Origin: JAUWGC01 sp963753055 | Lineage (GTDB): Bacteria; Bacteroidota; Bacteroidia; Bacteroidales; B18-G4 | Length of the DNA stretch: 64,000 bases | Direction: 5' to 3' | Assembly: GCA_963753055.1 (NCBI GenBank) | Contig: CAVWAP010000004.1 | Coordinates: 992,001-1,056,000 of the forward strand | Shown: piece after piece, positions 39,991 to 49,970 of the stretch | Layout: every line of letters starts with the position of its first letter | How positions within the stretch are numbered: position 1 is the first letter of the stretch | The notes under the pieces: generated by a model | Database searches by the model: none | Told to the model about the DNA's origin: nothing | The model's input: the letters and a program-made list of their open reading frames with translations, nothing else | Program-made: the position numbers and the translations under genes

Positions 39991-42342
39991 ATGAAATTTA
40001 GCTCATTAGTATTAATAATATTACTATCCTTTACCATGATGACCATTAAAGCTCAACTACCATCCCTCAAAGCCGAACTCCACGACTGCCGTACAATATG
40101 GGCGGAAATTAAGGGTGATCGGTCACTTGATAAAACCGACTACCGGATTACAGATGCAGAAGGGAAGGAGGTCCCTATTGCTGTTGTATTGCCGCATACA
40201 GGTTCATGGACATTGATCAAGACAGCGGAAAATATGGATGTCAAACGGGTATATTTCCTGGAGGTGCTTTCATTAAAGACCCTGGCATTCTGCTCTTTTG
40301 ATGGTTGGTTCCGGGAGATGTATTCCAGCAAGGAACTTGGGGCAAATTTTCATGATGGGAGAACCACGATACGTGTCTTTGCTCCACGGGCTGACCTGGT
40401 TAAGGTGTTTTTATATAGGGATAAAGATGATGAAGAAGCATACCGGGTTGCTGACATGGAACAGGACAAGGATGGCGTGTGGGAGGTAATATTTAAGGAG
40501 AACTTACATGGGGTATATTATGATTTTACCGTTCATGGATCCAAGGACCCCGGTAATCAATTTTATGAAAGCAACCCGGTCCATATTACTGATCCTTATG
40601 CCAGGGTCAGCGACAACACATGGGGAAAATGCAGGATATGGGACAGGACAGTCCCAGCTTCTCCGTTGAATGATGGCATTCCTAAAATGAAGGATGTGAT
40701 TGCTTATGAAGTCCATGTGCAGGATTTTACAGATCAATTGCCTGTGGATGATAAACTGAAAGGTACATTCAAAGCGATGAGCATTCCAGGGTTGAGAAAT
40801 TCCCGTGGAGAAAAAATAGGATTTGATTACCTGGTCGACCTGGGGATAAATGTACTGCACCTGATGCCGGTACAGGAGTATCTGCACTATGATGATGAAG
40901 ACTGGAAGGCATCTTTTCAGAATGATGAGTACATGATAGAACAGGGAGTAAGCGAGGAGAACTATCAATGGGGGTACAGGACATCACATAATTTTGCTGT
41001 TGAATCGAAATACAGGACAAAGGGAGAAGAGCCTGGTGCTGAAAGAGATGAGTTCCGGAACCTTGTACAGGCATGCCACGACAAAGGGATTGCTGTCATC
41101 ATAGATATTGTACCAAACCACACAGCAGAGAACATGGATGGAAACGAATGGTTTTTCAGCTTTAATGTTCTTGATAAGCTGTATTATTACCGCACAAAAG
41201 ATTTTGATCATATCGGGGCCTATGGTAATGAAGTAAAAACCGAGAACCGCCCTATGGTTCAAAGATGGTTGATCGACCAGTGCAAGCATTTCATAGAAGA
41301 GTTTGGAATAGATGGCTTTCGTATTGATCTGGCAGGCCAGATTGATGAGCAGACCTTATATGCACTCAAGGAAGCTATGGGCCCTGAAATTATCATTTAT
41401 GGAGAGGCCTGGATTGGCTCCAACGACCCTGATTATGAGTCTAACCCTGATTGGGACTGGTATAAAGAAGACTCGCCGATCACTTTCTTCCAGGACGATT
41501 CCAGGAATGCTTTCAAAGGCGGGGTTTTCACATTGGAAGATAAGCAGAAGGACCGGGGATGGCCGGGTGGTAATTTTGAAGAGCGCGGACGAGTCATGAA
41601 AGGCCTTGCTAATAAGTTTAAAGAAGAAAAAACCCCAATAAGTGGGATCAGTTACCTTGATATCCATGACAATTTTGCGCTTGCCGACCAGTTTGCCACA
41701 GATGACTGGGATGGCCGCTTTGCCGTTGACCAGGATGAATATAAAATTGCTGTTACGCTGTTATATACGACCCTTGGCCCCATCGTGACTCATGGCGGAT
41801 CTGAGATGATGCGCAGCAAGGGCTCTGCTCCTTTGATGGAAGTAGAAAAACAAACAAATGCTGGTATAAAAGTATATATGCATGGTAAGCGGGATACCTA
41901 TAATCATCGCATTGCCAATCAGTTTATATGGGAGAATGTTGGTGCTGAGCCTACCAAAGAAAACAAGAATGACTATAAAAATATGTATGCCTTCTGGCAG
42001 GGGTTTAATAGGTTCAGATCAAGTGAGGATGGAGCAGTATTTCGTGTTGATGAGGCTGTTCCCGAAGGCTATTACCGGTGGATCCTTCCTGTAGATAAGA
42101 GCTTGCTTGGATATATCGTTGATGAGAAAGTATTGGTGTTGCTGAATGCTGGCCATGATAAATTTGAATTCGAAGATATTGCACTTCCTGAAGGAAACTG
42201 GAAGCTCATTGGCAACAACACATCTATTGACCATCTTCATGGGGTGAAGGACAAGAAAGCGTATATGCAGATTGAAGGTGGCAAACCAGTTGATATTGAT
42301 ATGGATGGTGTGAGTTTGAGGATATGGATCCTCGAAAATTGA
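39991..42342 (+). CDS. pulA: Type I pullulanase (GH13, CBM48)
   Basis: A 783-residue secreted protein (signal peptide MKFSSLVLIILLSFTMMTIKA). An N-terminal domain (~25-105) is followed by CBM48 (NFHDGRTTIRVFAPRADLVKV, ~110-195) and then GH13. YQWGYRTSHNFAVESKYRT corresponds to the pullulanase YNWGYDP motif in altered form. Region I is DIVPNHTAEN (~371), region II DGFRIDLAGQ (~441), region III IYGEAW (~471) and region IV YLDIHDNFALADQFA (~557). It should cut alpha-1,6 branch points of amylopectin or pullulan fragments. The stop codon lies in a TTGACA-type heptanucleotide array, followed by a bidirectional terminator. Confidence 0.85.
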   Translation: MKFSSLVLIILLSFTMMTIKAQLPSLKAELHDCRTIWAEIKGDRSLDKTDYRITDAEGKEVPIAVVLPHTGSWTLIKTAENMDVKRVYFLEVLSLKTLAFCSFDGWFREMYSSKELGANFHDGRTTIRVFAPRADLVKVFLYRDKDDEEAYRVADMEQDKDGVWEVIFKENLHGVYYDFTVHGSKDPGNQFYESNPVHITDPYARVSDNTWGKCRIWDRTVPASPLNDGIPKMKDVIAYEVHVQDFTDQLPVDDKLKGTFKAMSIPGLRNSRGEKIGFDYLVDLGINVLHLMPVQEYLHYDDEDWKASFQNDEYMIEQGVSEENYQWGYRTSHNFAVESKYRTKGEEPGAERDEFRNLVQACHDKGIAVIIDIVPNHTAENMDGNEWFFSFNVLDKLYYYRTKDFDHIGAYGNEVKTENRPMVQRWLIDQCKHFIEEFGIDGFRIDLAGQIDEQTLYALKEAMGPEIIIYGEAWIGSNDPDYESNPDWDWYKEDSPITFFQDDSRNAFKGGVFTLEDKQKDRGWPGGNFEERGRVMKGLANKFKEEKTPISGISYLDIHDNFALADQFATDDWDGRFAVDQDEYKIAVTLLYTTLGPIVTHGGSEMMRSKGSAPLMEVEKQTNAGIKVYMHGKRDTYNHRIANQFIWENVGAEPTKENKNDYKNMYAFWQGFNRFRSSEDGAVFRVDEAVPEGYYRWILPVDKSLLGYIVDEKVLVLLNAGHDKFEFEDIALPEGNWKLIGNNTSIDHLHGVKDKKAYMQIEGGKPVDIDMDGVSLRIWILEN

Positions 42343-42365
42343 CAATTGACAGTTGACAATTGACA
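42338..42365. repeat. Heptanucleotide array (ATTGACA)4 over the pullulanase stop
   Basis: Units ATTGACA x2, GTTGACA, ATTGACA. The TGA stop of the pullulanase gene is part of the first unit. The same heptamer family occurs at 23372 and, inverted, at 53102. Confidence 0.9.
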
Positions 42366-42367
42366 AT

Positions 42368-42401
42368 AAAAAAGCCTCAATCCGAAGGATGAGGCTTTTT
42401 T
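42368..42401. terminator. Bidirectional Rho-independent terminator
   Basis: A-tract, GCCTCAATCC, loop GAA, GGATGAGGC and T-tract. It serves the pullulanase gene and the convergent T9SS protein gene. Confidence 0.9.
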
Positions 42402-42420
42402 ACCTGGTTAATAAATTTTT

Positions 42421-43701
42421 CTAGTTGAAAATAACCTTCTGTGTGTAAGTTGCTCCTTTATTATCAATAATGGTAATGAAATAGATACCATTCTGATACT
42501 GGAATGAAGGTATTTCAAGGCTTTCAGTGACTTCATCAATAACCATGACACTTTGTCCAAGCATGTTGTTGATGATCACTTTATCAACAGCCTGGTGATT
42601 CAGGATATCGATATGAAGTACTTCATTGACCGGGTTTGGATAGATGCTTACTTCAACATCGGCTTCAAACTCGGAAATGTTACTCCATTCGCATGGTACT
42701 TCAAGGATATCATCCTGGTACCATACTTCTGGAATTTCATTGCTGCCTTCATCAACGGTGTAGGTTCTATTTTGATCTTCACCAGGGTATTCTTGCTGTT
42801 CGGCTGGCCTGTCATCTGCGCAGCCAATACGATACCAATAAGCTAATTCTTCACCAACGTTAAAGCGGGTAACAGTTATCTGGTAATCACCTTCTCCACT
42901 ATAGTCGAGTACTACCGGAGGATAACCGTCCATGGCTAAGTCGATGCAGCTGTCTAATGACATGATTTCGCTATTGAACTGGCAGTTCAGGTCAACCGTA
43001 AAAGTTACAGCTATCTCGCCCCATGCTTCAATGACATAGTCGGTTTCGCCTGTAACAGTTCCGTCACCCATTACCTCAATAGCCCGGTTTGGTCCACTGA
43101 TCAGCCAGTTATCATCCTGGTCGACAGCACCCCATTCGTGATCTCCAACCGGTACGGTATCATTGATAGTAACGGACCATTTATGGTCTCCTGCAGTTTC
43201 ATCCCCATGGGTTCCATCATCATACATATCGATTGTCGCCCAACCGGTTAATGTACCTTTGTATTGTACAAGAGAAAACGGAATATTTGCTGCATTCTGA
43301 TTATCTACAATAAATACCTGGTTGATGACAGCATTTTCAAGCAATGGGATAACATAAGAGGTTTGTCCTGTAACCGTGGTTCCTGTAATATTAAACGCAG
43401 GATTAGGACCAGCAATCAACCATGTATCATCCTGGTTAACAGCTCCCCACTCGTGATCTCCTTCCGGCACCATAGCAAGAGTAATTGTCCAGATAAAGTC
43501 ACCAGCAGTTACATCTCCATGGGTACCATCATCATACATAACGATGGTATCCCATTCGGTAGGAGTTCCTTTGAAAAATATCTTTTCATTTTCTTGTGTC
43601 TGGTCTTCAACGGTGATAGTAACATCAGCCTGTCCAAATGACATTCCAGCAATCAAAGAAAAGATAATTAGTGTACTGAATAATGGTAAAATTCTTTTCA
43701 T
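42421..43701 (-). CDS. Secreted two-repeat putative starch-binding protein with T9SS sorting domain
   Basis: A 426-residue protein with signal peptide (ending MSFGQA). Two ~90-residue modules are strikingly alike: MYDDGTHGDVTAGDFIWTIT with GDHEWGAVNQDDTWLIAGPN, and MYDDGTHGDETAGDHKWSVT with GDHEWGAVDQDDNWLISGPN. The aromatic-rich beta-sandwich pattern resembles starch-binding CBM modules. A third module (~245-330) is Cys-containing. The C-terminus (EVSIYPNPVNEVLHI ... GIYFITIIDNKG) is a T9SS sorting domain, so the protein is exported to the cell surface or medium. It is the last gene downstream of SusC/SusD and probably plays the role of SusE/SusF. Confidence 0.75.
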   Translation of the reverse strand: MKRILPLFSTLIIFSLIAGMSFGQADVTITVEDQTQENEKIFFKGTPTEWDTIVMYDDGTHGDVTAGDFIWTITLAMVPEGDHEWGAVNQDDTWLIAGPNPAFNITGTTVTGQTSYVIPLLENAVINQVFIVDNQNAANIPFSLVQYKGTLTGWATIDMYDDGTHGDETAGDHKWSVTINDTVPVGDHEWGAVDQDDNWLISGPNRAIEVMGDGTVTGETDYVIEAWGEIAVTFTVDLNCQFNSEIMSLDSCIDLAMDGYPPVVLDYSGEGDYQITVTRFNVGEELAYWYRIGCADDRPAEQQEYPGEDQNRTYTVDEGSNEIPEVWYQDDILEVPCEWSNISEFEADVEVSIYPNPVNEVLHIDILNHQAVDKVIINNMLGQSVMVIDEVTESLEIPSFQYQNGIYFITIIDNKGATYTQKVIFN

Positions 43702-43735
43702 AATTATTAATTTAAGTGAAACATTTTGTTTAATA

Positions 43736-43765
43736 CAAATCTAATATTTATTTTCTGATTAACAA
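43736..43765 (-). promoter_or_regulatory. Promoter of the two-repeat T9SS protein
   Basis: On the minus strand TTG (43763-43765), 19 bases, TAGATTTG (43736-43743): a complete Bacteroidetes promoter about 35 bases upstream of the start. A second TAnnTTTG (TATATTTG, 43763-43770) overlaps its -33 element. The gene can thus be expressed apart from susCD. Confidence 0.6.
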
Positions 43766-43796
43766 ATATAATCAATTTAATGCTATATATCAATCT

Positions 43797-44912
43797 CTAA
43801 TCCGCAATAAGCACGTCCACGGGTGTATCCAGGGACCTGATACTACCCAGTCTGTTCCTGAATACAATAGTAAGACTGGTAATAGTATAGTCAGGGTTGT
43901 CTACTCCGTAAAAATAATATGGAATAAAAGTGATTTCATGGATGCCATTACCCATGTTTTCCATTTTTACTTTATCTACTGCTGCCGGAGGATAGACGAT
44001 CCAGTTCCATTCGGGTAATAGGTTGTAATCAGTACTATCTCCATTATTAGTATAACTCCAGATATACATCTTATCGACACCGGCAAGGTTGCTGAATTCC
44101 TCAAGGTTGGTATTACATACAATTGTTACGACATCATCCTGTGTAAATGCCCTTGGGAAAGAAACAGCCGGCTTATCACAATTAAATGGCGGTACCACCG
44201 AAATAGTATGATCTTCAGTTTGTGCTGTTCCTGTGGAGTTAGCAAAGAGAAAGCCAAATTCTGTCATTGGAGTGGTAGTTTCCCAGTATTCCAGGGGATT
44301 AAAATCTTTCCTCCATATATCTCCATCAATTTGCTCCAACAAAGTCTTATCGGTATAAGCTCCCCAGGATCCTTGTCCGGGAGGTTCAGCGGGGTCATAT
44401 TCATTGGCCCAGGCCCACATATAAATTGGGCTGACTCCTGTCAGTGGATCTCTGTCAGAAAGAGCAGCATTAAATATGATACTAACATTTTCACCAAATG
44501 ATGGCACTGCAGGGTAGGTTACGTACATGGTTCCAGATACCACAGTAAAATCAAATGGAGTCAGCGTAAATACATCTGTTTCAATCCCTTCAGTATTTAC
44601 CAGCTTCCCATTTATGGAGTCAATGGATGTACCATAAAAGGTGCTTGGTGTCATGGTAAATTTGTAAAGGTCTTCGGAAATTGTGTCGCAAACCCCGGAT
44701 TCTTCCAATGCACCGCCATTGGCCGACGACCATAAAGTCATTGGCCCTGACAGGCCAGCGATGGGTGTACCACAGACATTAAAATAGATTGTGATCTCTT
44801 CATCTTCCATGAAAGCTGCCGGACTACTCCAGGTATGTATCTGGGCCTGGATTGTACCAATACCAAATATCAGTACAACTAATGCTATTGTGATTTTATC
44901 GATATATTTCAT
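43797..44912 (-). CDS. Secreted multi-module protein, putative starch-binding (SusE/F analogue)
   Basis: A 371-residue protein with signal peptide ending TIQAQ. Three similar beta-sandwich modules: the first ~24-125, the second ~130-240 with SIIFNAALSDRDPLTGVSPIYMWAW, the third ~245-370 with FTQDDVVTIVCNTN, LAGVDKMYIWSYTNN and VKMENMGNGIHEITFIPYYFYG. The same module, with LAGYTGDVYAHTGV and PETKMTRIGDDLYQIEL, starts the T9SS amylase at 50206. Sharing it with an amylase, and lying directly after susD and a small lipoprotein gene, argues for glucan binding. No lipobox or T9SS domain is seen, so how it stays at the surface is unclear. Confidence 0.65.
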   Translation of the reverse strand: MKYIDKITIALVVLIFGIGTIQAQIHTWSSPAAFMEDEEITIYFNVCGTPIAGLSGPMTLWSSANGGALEESGVCDTISEDLYKFTMTPSTFYGTSIDSINGKLVNTEGIETDVFTLTPFDFTVVSGTMYVTYPAVPSFGENVSIIFNAALSDRDPLTGVSPIYMWAWANEYDPAEPPGQGSWGAYTDKTLLEQIDGDIWRKDFNPLEYWETTTPMTEFGFLFANSTGTAQTEDHTISVVPPFNCDKPAVSFPRAFTQDDVVTIVCNTNLEEFSNLAGVDKMYIWSYTNNGDSTDYNLLPEWNWIVYPPAAVDKVKMENMGNGIHEITFIPYYFYGVDNPDYTITSLTIVFRNRLGSIRSLDTPVDVLIAD

Positions 44913-44924
44913 AGTTCCGGTTTT

Positions 44925-45428
44925 CTATTTGGTTAATGTATAATCGTAGCTTAAAATGGCTTTACCTCCGCTGGTCCTTTGATAGGACAAGTATAATGGA
45001 GCTCCTGCTCTTGGGGGACCACTCAGGTATAATTCACTGGTAGGATCATTAGCGCCAACGGCTGTGAGCAGCACTTTTGCAGGCATATTATAATCATCCA
45101 GCTGCCACGTGCCTTCAAGGTCTACAAAATTTGGTGCTTCCCCAGGCTCAATTTTAAAATCTGTGGGTGTGCCACCGCTGCTGTTGAAGGTGATGGTGAA
45201 ATCTGTAAAATTAAACAGCATAGTCCTGTCCATCATTGTTGGCTCTAAACCTTCTTCAACGGCAAAAATATCTGTTTGAATTACCTGTGTAGTGTTCCAG
45301 GTACCAGTCATCAACTGTACCCAATCCCTTGGCTGCACTTCCGGGTATTCATCCTTTTTACAGGCAATCATGAATACCAGGCTGACAACAAGGATTAAAG
45401 CGGCTATTGTATATATGGATTTTTTCAT
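44925..45428 (-). CDS. Small lipocalin-like lipoprotein (DUF5004-like)
   Basis: A 167-residue lipoprotein (lipobox MIAC, about Cys23). LMTGTWNTTQVIQ and DLEGTWQLDDYNMP are the repeated G-T-W strands of lipocalin-like/DUF5004 proteins common beside SusD genes in Bacteroidota. YDYTLTK closes the barrel. It lies between susD and the multi-module protein, 12 bases from each, and is likely a surface accessory protein of the starch locus. Ligand binding is inferred from context only. Confidence 0.7.
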   Translation of the reverse strand: MKKSIYTIAALILVVSLVFMIACKKDEYPEVQPRDWVQLMTGTWNTTQVIQTDIFAVEEGLEPTMMDRTMLFNFTDFTITFNSSGGTPTDFKIEPGEAPNFVDLEGTWQLDDYNMPAKVLLTAVGANDPTSELYLSGPPRAGAPLYLSYQRTSGGKAILSYDYTLTK

Positions 45429-45440
45429 CTTTACTTGGTA

Positions 45441-46838
45441 TTAATGGTTTTTAATCATATCCGGATTACCGTTCAGTTCAACATCCGGAATTTCAAAGAT
45501 CAGAAACTTATCGTCCCATGCAAGGCCATTGATGTCTGGTGCTTTGATACGCTTTAGTTCGTGCATCCTGTACCCTTCGAAGCATAACTCTAACCTGCGC
45601 TGATTCCTGATCTCAATCACAAGGTTGTTTGTTGAGGTCAGGTTATGAGAGTTGTTGCCAAAAGCTCTTTCAATCACTTTATTGACATCGTTCAGTGCCT
45701 GTTGCATGCTGCCGCCTGCTGCGCCCTGGGCACCGCATTCTGCCCTTATCAGGTAAATCTCCGCAAGGAATGCCAATGGGACATTACAATAATCATAATC
45801 CCATTTCGCACAATAGGTGACAAGTGAAGAAGATTCAGCATCAGGAGGCCTGGTATTGTACCATGTCAGCCATCTTTTATCATCTTCATTGGCTGAAGCC
45901 TGGTTAACCAGGTCCATTGCCGGAAATACAGATGGGTTCTGGGTGCCATCCTGGCGGTAATCCCCGGTTAGTGTGCCAGCTGAATTGTCGCCGGTAGCAG
46001 TACTGATCATCTCAAATATGGCTTCCTGGCTTGTTTCTCCAGGGTTAAACCTGGCAGTAAGGCTGCTGTCTAATGCAAAGACGCCACTTGCAATGATCTC
46101 ATCTGCATATTGGAAGGCCATATCGTAATTGTTTTGCTGAAAATATACTTTAGCCAGAAAAGCTTTACATGCCCATGATGTTGCATAACCATTGTTGAAT
46201 TCTGGTAAAATATCAGCTGCTGCTTCAAGGTAGGCTATTATATGGGCGTAAGTTTGCTCAACTGTTGCCCTGGGTACTATGTCAAATGCTTCCGGAATTG
46301 TTCCGGTACCCTGAGTGCGGATTGGAACGCCAAGCTGATTATTGTTGCCTGCCTTATTTTCATCATAAGGCAAACCAAAGAAACGGACCAGCTCAAAATG
46401 ACCCACAGCATTGATAAAGTATGAGTGGGCTTTAATCTGTTCACTGTCTGTTGCCTCCATGAAATCAAGTTCCTGGGCCAGCTTGTTCGCATAATTAGCC
46501 CTGTCGATGGAACGATATGTTTCCACCCAGAGGCTTCGCCCTTCAGTATTAAATATGTTTGTACTGTTGTTGATGATCTGGCTCCAGCCGAAACCTGTTT
46601 TTGTCGTGCCACAGTTGGTAGCCCATATCTCTGAGATTGACCACATATTGCCACCCCAGTAAGATCCGTTACGCATCACATCGTAACTGCTGTTCAGGTA
46701 TGCCCAGACATCTTCCGGCGTCTTAAAGGCATCTTCTGTCAGTGTGAGGTTTTCCGGTTTGATATTAAGGAAATCTGATTTCTTGCAACCGGCGACTGTC
46801 ACTAAAACTAATATGATAATATATATTGATCTTTTCAT
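45441..46838 (-). CDS. susD: SusD/RagB-family starch-binding lipoprotein
   Basis: A 465-residue lipoprotein (lipobox VAGC, Cys18). DFLNIKPENLTLTEDAFKTPED is the typical SusD N-terminus, YRSIDRANYANKLAQEL and GHFELVRFFGLPYDE the TPR-like helices, and IRNQRRLELCFEGYRMHELKR the hallmark near the C-terminus. It forms the lid of the SusC transporter encoded just upstream and binds maltooligosaccharides in starch loci. The start follows the SusC stop by 11 bases. Confidence 0.9.
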   Translation of the reverse strand: MKRSIYIIILVLVTVAGCKKSDFLNIKPENLTLTEDAFKTPEDVWAYLNSSYDVMRNGSYWGGNMWSISEIWATNCGTTKTGFGWSQIINNSTNIFNTEGRSLWVETYRSIDRANYANKLAQELDFMEATDSEQIKAHSYFINAVGHFELVRFFGLPYDENKAGNNNQLGVPIRTQGTGTIPEAFDIVPRATVEQTYAHIIAYLEAAADILPEFNNGYATSWACKAFLAKVYFQQNNYDMAFQYADEIIASGVFALDSSLTARFNPGETSQEAIFEMISTATGDNSAGTLTGDYRQDGTQNPSVFPAMDLVNQASANEDDKRWLTWYNTRPPDAESSSLVTYCAKWDYDYCNVPLAFLAEIYLIRAECGAQGAAGGSMQQALNDVNKVIERAFGNNSHNLTSTNNLVIEIRNQRRLELCFEGYRMHELKRIKAPDINGLAWDDKFLIFEIPDVELNGNPDMIKNH

Positions 46839-46849
46839 GTTCGTAAGTA

Positions 46850-49800
46850 TTAGAAGGTGAAACGAAGTGCAATAGAAAATGATCTTGCCTGGGGTGGAGT
46901 CAGGTATGTAACAGAAGGACTTGTATTCTTCTGCAACACATTCTCCATATCCCTGAATATCTCAGGATCCAGTCCCGGATAAGAAGTGAAAGTCAGTAGA
47001 TTAGTCGCAATGAGTGAGATAGAGGCATTGACCATCTTTATCTTGTTTATCCATTCCTTCTTGAAGTTATAGGTGATGATGAAAGACTTCAAACGCAGGT
47101 ATGAACCATCGTGAAGGTATTCATCTGTGTTCCTGATCCTTTCAATGTCAGATTGTCCCAGGGTTAACCTAGCAACATCTGTTTGATCCCCTGGCTTTTG
47201 CCACCTGTCCAAAGCACGCTTTGAGAGGTTCCATCCCAGGTCGTTGAACTGGAATTTCTCAGAGTCATCATAAATATTATTTCCAACACTGAAATTAAAC
47301 ATGAAGCTGCATTCCCAGTTTTTATAGGTGAAGTAGTTGGTGAAGCCCCCAATCAGGTCCGGATAAGGTTTACCAAGCACTCTCCTGTCATCGAGATTGT
47401 ATTCCTTGGTTGGGTTTCCATTGATGTCCTCATAAATAGGCATTCCGTCAGCAGGATCAATGCCCAGTACAGGGATCAGGTAATTCACACCAATAGGTTC
47501 ACCTTCGATCACACGGGTATCGCCTGTTCCTGACAGGGCATCGGGTGTTGCATTGCCAATGTCAAGTACTTCATTCTTGTTATAAGCGAAGTTCAGGTTT
47601 GTCTTCCAGGTGAGTTCCCTCTGTATATTAACACTGGTGATGTCAAACTCAAAGCCCGTATTTCTCATACTGCCGATGTTCTTCAGCACATTTGGCCAGC
47701 CACTTGATGACTGGACCCGGACATTGAGAAAGAGGTCTTCAACCGTTTTATTATAATATGCTACTTCACCATGGATACGGTCTTCCAGGAACCCATACTC
47801 AATACCTGCGTCGAAAGTCTTGGTGGTTTCCCATTTGAGTGATGGATTCTCCAGGTTTGTCTGGAATATGATCCCTTTTCCATTATAAGTAGTTGGGCTT
47901 GTTGTGTTGGTAACACCATATTGTGCATAGTTTGGAATTTCTGCGTTACCTGTAATACCATATCCTGTTTTAAGCTTCAGGAATGTGAGCACTCTTTTAT
48001 CACGTAACCATTCTTCCTCAGTCATCACCCAGCCTACTGAAGCTGCCGGGAAATTACCGAATTTGTTCTCAGGCCCAAACCTGGAAGAACCATCCGTCCT
48101 GAAGATCAGGCTTAACAGGTATTTGTTTTTAAAACCGTAATTTACCCTGCCAAAATATGAAATGAAAGAATACTCAGATGTTGAAAAATTCTCTCTCTGG
48201 TAATCTCCATTTGGCGTACCATCTTCATTAAACTCAGGGGGAAGGGTTGGATCCTGGTAGATGGGCTTGTCGATGCCGGTAAAGGTAAGCCGGTAACCAT
48301 TGGCGGTATTCTTTAATAACTCGGTACCAAGCATAAAATTGAAGGAGTGGACTTTATTCACATCCAGCAGGTAGGATAAAATGGCTTTGGTGTTCCAGTT
48401 GCTGATGTATTCCCTGGTACTTCTTCCCTGGGGCACATCACGGAAAGCAGTATAGTATTCATTATAATCACGGTCGATGTAATCAATACTACCATCGATC
48501 CTTATATTCAGGTTTTTGATAATCTTGTAGTTCAGGAATAATGTTCCTAAAACACGACTGGTCCTGGTACGTAAATCATCCAGGTTGATCTGGGCAACAG
48601 GGTTGCCAGGACCGTTCTGTCCATCAGGGAATTGATAATATCCATTGGCAGATGAACTTGACTCGATGGGGAAGTAGGGCAGGGCAGCCGACTGTGCCTT
48701 TCCAAGTCCACCAGTCCAGGCAACCGGAACGTGATAATTGGTAGTATTCGAATACATTGAAGTAAGACCAATATCAAGGTTGTCTGTTGCGAATACATCC
48801 ACATTTGCCCTGGCATTGAAACGATTGAAGGTATTCTCCTTCAGGAAACTGTTCTGATTATTATAGGATACGCCGAGGTAACTGGCCACACGCTTACTCC
48901 CCTGCCTGTAGCTGAAGTCGACCAATTGGGAAATACCTGTTCTGTTCATCTGATCCTGCCAGTCGGTATTGACTTTCAGGGCGTCTTCCCTTGATATGCC
49001 TCCTGGTAAGGGAGCATAGGGCCCTGCAAACCATGAACCATTGCCATAAATAGCGTCATTTTCATAGGCTTCCTGGTAAAGAGACATGTATTCTTGATTG
49101 TCCAGAAGGTCATACATTCCTGTCGGCCTGGCGAAGTCTATCTTATAATTTACATCAAACACGGGCTTTGATTTCCCCCCCTTTTTACCCCGTTTGGTTG
49201 TAATCAATATCACACCATTGGCACCCCTGGAGCCGTAAATAGCCGTTGCAGATGCATCTTTAAGGATTTCAATGGACTCGATGTCGTTGGGATTGATAAA
49301 ATCGAGGGGATTGGTATTGATCCCACCAACCCTTTCTGATGTGATCTGGGTACCTGTTGCTGTTCCTTCAATGGACTCATTCTGAACCACTGGGATACCA
49401 TCCACCACATAGAGTGGATCGCCACCGGCAGAAATGGAACCAGGGCCTCTTACCCGGACTGCCGATCCGGCGCCTGCCATACCATTACTCTGGATGATCT
49501 GCACACCGGCTGCTTTACCCTGCAGCCCTGCTTCGAAACTCGGCACCGGGATCTCCGTAAGTTCTTTTCCCGAAACCTTGGCTATTGATCCTGTAACTTC
49601 TCTTTTCCTCTGTGTGCCATAGCCGATGACCACAGTCTCTTCCAGCATCATTGCTTCAGGGGACAGCTGGACATTGATCAGTAGTTTATCTGCAACAATT
49701 TCTTGTTTCGCGTAGCCAACGAATGAAAATACAAGAATGGCTCCTTGCGGGACCTTGATGGCAAAATTGCCATCAATGTCGGTAACAGTACCATTGCTTG

Positions 49801-49960
49801 TACCTTTCTCAACGATGGTCACCCCGGGTAGGTATTCTCCTTCGTCTGCGTCTGAAATTCTCCCTGTAACGGTAATGTCCTGGGCATTCAACATGAATAC
49901 CAATGACATCCAGACAAGAAACAGAATACCACGTTTTAGATGAAAGTATACGTGTTTCAT
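46850..49960 (-). CDS. susC: SusC/RagA-family TonB-dependent oligosaccharide transporter
   Basis: A 1036-residue protein. The ATG at 49958-49960 (MKHVYFHLKRGILFLVWMSL) gives a proper signal peptide; the frame is open 23 codons further but those run through 22-base direct repeats. After the signal comes a carboxypeptidase-regulatory domain (DITVTGRISDADEGEYLPGV, ~26-100), TonB box EETVVIGYGTQ, plug with LQGKAAGVQIIQSNGMAG and GDPLYVVDGIPV, then the barrel to SIALRFTF. It imports maltooligosaccharides with SusD. It heads a minus-strand unit susC-susD-DUF5004-multi-module protein, divergent from a T9SS amylase gene. Confidence 0.9.
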   Translation of the reverse strand: MKHVYFHLKRGILFLVWMSLVFMLNAQDITVTGRISDADEGEYLPGVTIVEKGTSNGTVTDIDGNFAIKVPQGAILVFSFVGYAKQEIVADKLLINVQLSPEAMMLEETVVIGYGTQRKREVTGSIAKVSGKELTEIPVPSFEAGLQGKAAGVQIIQSNGMAGAGSAVRVRGPGSISAGGDPLYVVDGIPVVQNESIEGTATGTQITSERVGGINTNPLDFINPNDIESIEILKDASATAIYGSRGANGVILITTKRGKKGGKSKPVFDVNYKIDFARPTGMYDLLDNQEYMSLYQEAYENDAIYGNGSWFAGPYAPLPGGISREDALKVNTDWQDQMNRTGISQLVDFSYRQGSKRVASYLGVSYNNQNSFLKENTFNRFNARANVDVFATDNLDIGLTSMYSNTTNYHVPVAWTGGLGKAQSAALPYFPIESSSSANGYYQFPDGQNGPGNPVAQINLDDLRTRTSRVLGTLFLNYKIIKNLNIRIDGSIDYIDRDYNEYYTAFRDVPQGRSTREYISNWNTKAILSYLLDVNKVHSFNFMLGTELLKNTANGYRLTFTGIDKPIYQDPTLPPEFNEDGTPNGDYQRENFSTSEYSFISYFGRVNYGFKNKYLLSLIFRTDGSSRFGPENKFGNFPAASVGWVMTEEEWLRDKRVLTFLKLKTGYGITGNAEIPNYAQYGVTNTTSPTTYNGKGIIFQTNLENPSLKWETTKTFDAGIEYGFLEDRIHGEVAYYNKTVEDLFLNVRVQSSSGWPNVLKNIGSMRNTGFEFDITSVNIQRELTWKTNLNFAYNKNEVLDIGNATPDALSGTGDTRVIEGEPIGVNYLIPVLGIDPADGMPIYEDINGNPTKEYNLDDRRVLGKPYPDLIGGFTNYFTYKNWECSFMFNFSVGNNIYDDSEKFQFNDLGWNLSKRALDRWQKPGDQTDVARLTLGQSDIERIRNTDEYLHDGSYLRLKSFIITYNFKKEWINKIKMVNASISLIATNLLTFTSYPGLDPEIFRDMENVLQKNTSPSVTYLTPPQARSFSIALRFTF

Positions 49961-49970
49961 AAAATAGGTT

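Noticed and set aside
39768..40046. Minus-strand open frame with GIPSY repeats
   Set aside because: It translates the 15-base tandem repeat antisense to two real genes; low-complexity artefact.
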